From contig NZ_WTKP01000001.1 in the NCBI RefSeq assembly GCF_009793355.1, positions 248,001 through 312,000 of the forward strand: 64,000 nt of DNA, given 5' to 3'. Shown one piece after another: positions 61,874-64,000 of the stretch (within the stretch, counting starts at the first letter, position 1; each line of letters starts with the position of its first letter). A model generated the notes under the pieces. That model was given only the letters and a program-made list of their open reading frames with translations, was not told the origin of the DNA and did not search any database. The position numbers and the translations under genes are program-made. The stretch comes from Vreelandella zhuhanensis (GTDB lineage Bacteria; Pseudomonadota; Gammaproteobacteria; Pseudomonadales; Halomonadaceae).

Positions 61874-62215
61874 TTACTGCGAATCTGTAGAATCAAGCGA
61901 ATCTAAGGCAGTTTTCCAGACACGATACTGTTCCAGGTGTTTATCCACCTGATTGAGCAACCAACCAACGATGAACACATCATCCACCAGGCCTATCAGC
62001 ACCAGAAAATCGGGAATCAGATCGAACGGCATCACCAGGTAAGCTAAAGCCGCCGCCATGTAACCGAAAGCCTTCCAGGGCACCGGCCGAAAATCACCGC
62101 GAACCACGTCGCGCGTCATGGGGAAAAACAGCTTTAGGGCACGCGCAATGCGCTTAAGTGCCCAACTGCGGGATTTAAGGCGACGCCAGAGCCACCACGT
62201 GGATAATGGGGTCAT
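61874..62215 (-). CDS. DUF1232 (YkvA-like) small membrane protein
   Basis: Protein of 113 residues with a basic N-terminus and one or two hydrophobic segments around AFGYMAAALAYLVMPFDLIPDFLVLIGLVDDVFIVGWLL; the PFDLIPDFLVLIGLVDD core is the DUF1232 signature. Function unknown. It lies directly upstream of the htpG promoter on the same strand and is divergent from slt. Confidence 0.88.
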   Translation of the reverse strand: MTPLSTWWLWRRLKSRSWALKRIARALKLFFPMTRDVVRGDFRPVPWKAFGYMAAALAYLVMPFDLIPDFLVLIGLVDDVFIVGWLLNQVDKHLEQYRVWKTALDSLDSTDSQ

Positions 62216-62314
62216 CGTATTGAATTCTCCGTCTCAGATGTGAATATCAGAACTTTTTCGCCCTCCGAAGTTCAGTGGAGGGGCTCCTGTCTTTATGCTC
62301 CAGAGGAACCGCTC

Positions 62315-64000
62315 ATGCCCGTCCTACCGTTGAAAAAAATTGCCTGGGTGCTCTGCGCCGGCTTGCTGCTAGGCGCCTCGACAACCTCACAGGCAGCCTC
62401 TGATTCAACCATGCGCGACGCTTTGGAAGCTGCACGCAACCAGCAATGGCAAGACGTGAATAGCGCCGACCTGGCCGACCATGAGCTGAGCGGATATGTG
62501 GAATATCATCGCCTTCGCAGCCGGTTACCCCAAGCGGAACCCGGCCAGATCCTGGGTTTCATCCAACGCCACCAGGACTCACCCCTGAGCGAATGGATGC
62601 GTGGCCAGGCCATCAGCCGCTATGGGGATGCCGGACGCTTCGGCAGCCTGCTGGCGATAGCTGACGGCCCTCCTTCCGGTGCTGCACGCCAATGCCATTA
62701 CTACACGGCCCTGGTCGGCACCCAGCCTCAGCAAGCGATTGAAGGGGGACGCAAGCTATGGCGCGTCGGCAAATCACAACCCGACGCCTGTAATGCGCTC
62801 TTTGATCGTTTGAGAGCCAGCGGCGACATTGCGGCTACCGATATCTGGGAACGCAAGATGCTTGCTTGGCAGGCGGGAGAAACCGGCTTGATGACCTATC
62901 TCGGGCGCTTGCTCGATAGCCAGTGGCAGACCGCCCTGGAAAATGCCGAGACGGTTAAGAAGGATTATACTGCGCTGGACCAGACACCACGCTGTATCGG
63001 CCCGCAGTGCTCAGGTACCGCGATGTTTTACCAAACGGCCATGCGCGGCTTCACTCGCACCGATACCGCCGCCGCCTTATCCACTTGGCAACGCATCGCC
63101 CCCCATTTGACCCTGAGCACTAGCGTCCAGCGCGATATCGAAGAGGAATTGGCCTTTTATGCCTTGGTTCGTGAGGTACCCCTGGCGCAGTCCTGGGTCG
63201 ATAGCATCTTGCCTGCCCTTGATAGCCAGCGTGTACTGGAGTTACGTGTGCGGCGTGCATTGGCCGACCAGGATTGGCCCGCAGTAATACGTTGGGTTGC
63301 ACTCATGGTGCCAGACGAACAGCAAGATAGCCGTTGGCAGTATTGGCTGGCGCGTGCCCATGAGCAGCTAGGCAACCCCGAGGCAGCCCAGACACGCTAT
63401 CAGCAGGCGGCGAAAGAGCGAAATTTTTACGGGTTTGCCGCGTCCGAGCGGCTCGGTCAGCCCGTTCAACTCAACCTGGAACGTAACCACATCGATGACT
63501 CCGCTCGACAGGCGATTGCCAAACTGCCAGTGGTCAAACGTACCGAGGCGCTATTGCGCATCGATGAGCCGGGGCTAGCCAACAGCGAATGGTTATACGC
63601 GGTACGCAATGCCTCACCTGAACAGGCCCGCGCCCTTGCCGACTATGCCGCTCAGCGAGGCTGGCATGCGCGTCTGGTACAGACCACCATCGCTGCCGGT
63701 TTGTGGGACGCGCTGGACTGGCGCTTTCCCGAAGCCTATCGCAATGAGTTTCTGCATTGGGGCAATGCCACCGGGGTCGACCCTTATCTGTTGATGGCGA
63801 TTACCCGCCGCGAAAGCGCCTACAATCCCGATGCGCTTTCTCCCGCCGGGGCTCGCGGGTTGATGCAACTGATGCCGGGTACCGCAAGCCAAGTGAGTCG
63901 CGAGGTGGGAATATCCGATCCGGGACCTTACGGAATCCTCGACCCGGCGATCAATATACGTCTGGGCAGCACTTATTTGCGCGATAAGCTCGCACGCTAC
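62315..64000 (+). CDS. slt: Soluble lytic murein transglycosylase Slt (3' end outside window)
   Basis: Periplasmic exolytic transglycosylase making 1,6-anhydro muropeptides. The signal peptide MPVLPLKKIAWVLCAGLL... ends near TTSQAA; a long alpha-helical superhelical U-domain (about residues 30-460) follows, then the catalytic GEWL domain. The catalytic Glu is E500 in ITRRESAYNP, followed by LSPAGARGLMQLMPGTA, as in Slt70. AGAGGAAC precedes the ATG at 62315. The frame is open through the last base (562 codons), so the C-terminus is missing only because the window ends. Confidence 0.95.
   Translation, partial: MPVLPLKKIAWVLCAGLLLGASTTSQAASDSTMRDALEAARNQQWQDVNSADLADHELSGYVEYHRLRSRLPQAEPGQILGFIQRHQDSPLSEWMRGQAISRYGDAGRFGSLLAIADGPPSGAARQCHYYTALVGTQPQQAIEGGRKLWRVGKSQPDACNALFDRLRASGDIAATDIWERKMLAWQAGETGLMTYLGRLLDSQWQTALENAETVKKDYTALDQTPRCIGPQCSGTAMFYQTAMRGFTRTDTAAALSTWQRIAPHLTLSTSVQRDIEEELAFYALVREVPLAQSWVDSILPALDSQRVLELRVRRALADQDWPAVIRWVALMVPDEQQDSRWQYWLARAHEQLGNPEAAQTRYQQAAKERNFYGFAASERLGQPVQLNLERNHIDDSARQAIAKLPVVKRTEALLRIDEPGLANSEWLYAVRNASPEQARALADYAAQRGWHARLVQTTIAAGLWDALDWRFPEAYRNEFLHWGNATGVDPYLLMAITRRESAYNPDALSPAGARGLMQLMPGTASQVSREVGISDPGPYGILDPAINIRLGSTYLRDKLARY

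Overview
The window is core chromosome of a gammaproteobacterium with moderately GC-rich DNA. Gene order closely follows the Pseudomonas/Halomonas arrangement: dcw cluster, rnpB, rsmI, lpoA-yraN-diaA-dolP, sspAB, cytochrome bc1, rpsI/rplM, algW-like protease, hisDG-murA, mla, kdsDC-lptCAB-rpoN-hpf-ptsN-rapZ-npr, pmbA/tldD, yhdP-rng-maf-mreDCB and gatCAB. A halophilic Halomonadaceae member is my best guess, but this is inference from synteny and protein style, not proof. I see no phage, IS, CRISPR array, toxin-antitoxin, defence or secondary-metabolite cluster and no tRNA or rRNA gene. Nearly every base belongs to a recognisable housekeeping gene.

Layout. 1-290: AT-rich noncoding DNA beyond ftsQ. 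291-14164 (-): dcw division/wall operon in the order rsmH, ftsL, ftsI, murE, murF, mraY, murD, ftsW, murG, murC, ddl, ftsQ, mostly joined by 4-base overlaps. Upstream of it lie RNase P RNA (about 14207-14563) and rsmI, with no mraZ. 15565-18689 (+): lpoA, yraN, diaA/gmhA, dolP. 18802-23821 (-): sspB, sspA, petCBA (bc1 complex), rpsI, rplM. 24030-28141: zapE and zapG (divergent), a Nif3-like gene, and an AlgW/DegS-type protease. 28151-34991 (-): hisD, hisG, murA, ibaG, then mlaBCDEF. 35236-42532 (+): kdsD, kdsC, lptCAB, rpoN, hpf, ptsN, rapZ, npr. 42529-54535: pmbA, darP (+), tldD, yhdP, rng, maf, mreDCB. 54777-58042 (+): gatCAB. 58127-62215 (-): sixA, gpsA, htpG, a DUF1232 gene. 62315-64000 (+): slt, cut by the window end.

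The dominant theme is the cell envelope. The window holds peptidoglycan precursor synthesis (murA, murC-G, ddl, mraY), septal synthesis and its regulators (ftsI, ftsW, ftsQ, ftsL, lpoA), cell shape (mreBCD) and wall turnover (slt). It also holds Kdo and LPS transport (kdsD, kdsC, lptCAB), retrograde phospholipid transport (mlaB-F, yhdP) and envelope-stress proteolysis (AlgW/DegS type).

I did not find a convincing undescribed system. The observations most worth checking are regulatory or start-site features: mreC lacks any ATG/GTG/TTG that would include its conserved N-terminus; a full-spacing -24/-12 (sigma-54) motif lies upstream of rpoN itself; htpG has a consensus sigma-32 promoter and a leader that can pair with its own ribosome-binding site; mraZ is missing, with rnpB abutting the dcw operon; and the gatCAB leader contains two perfect hairpins.
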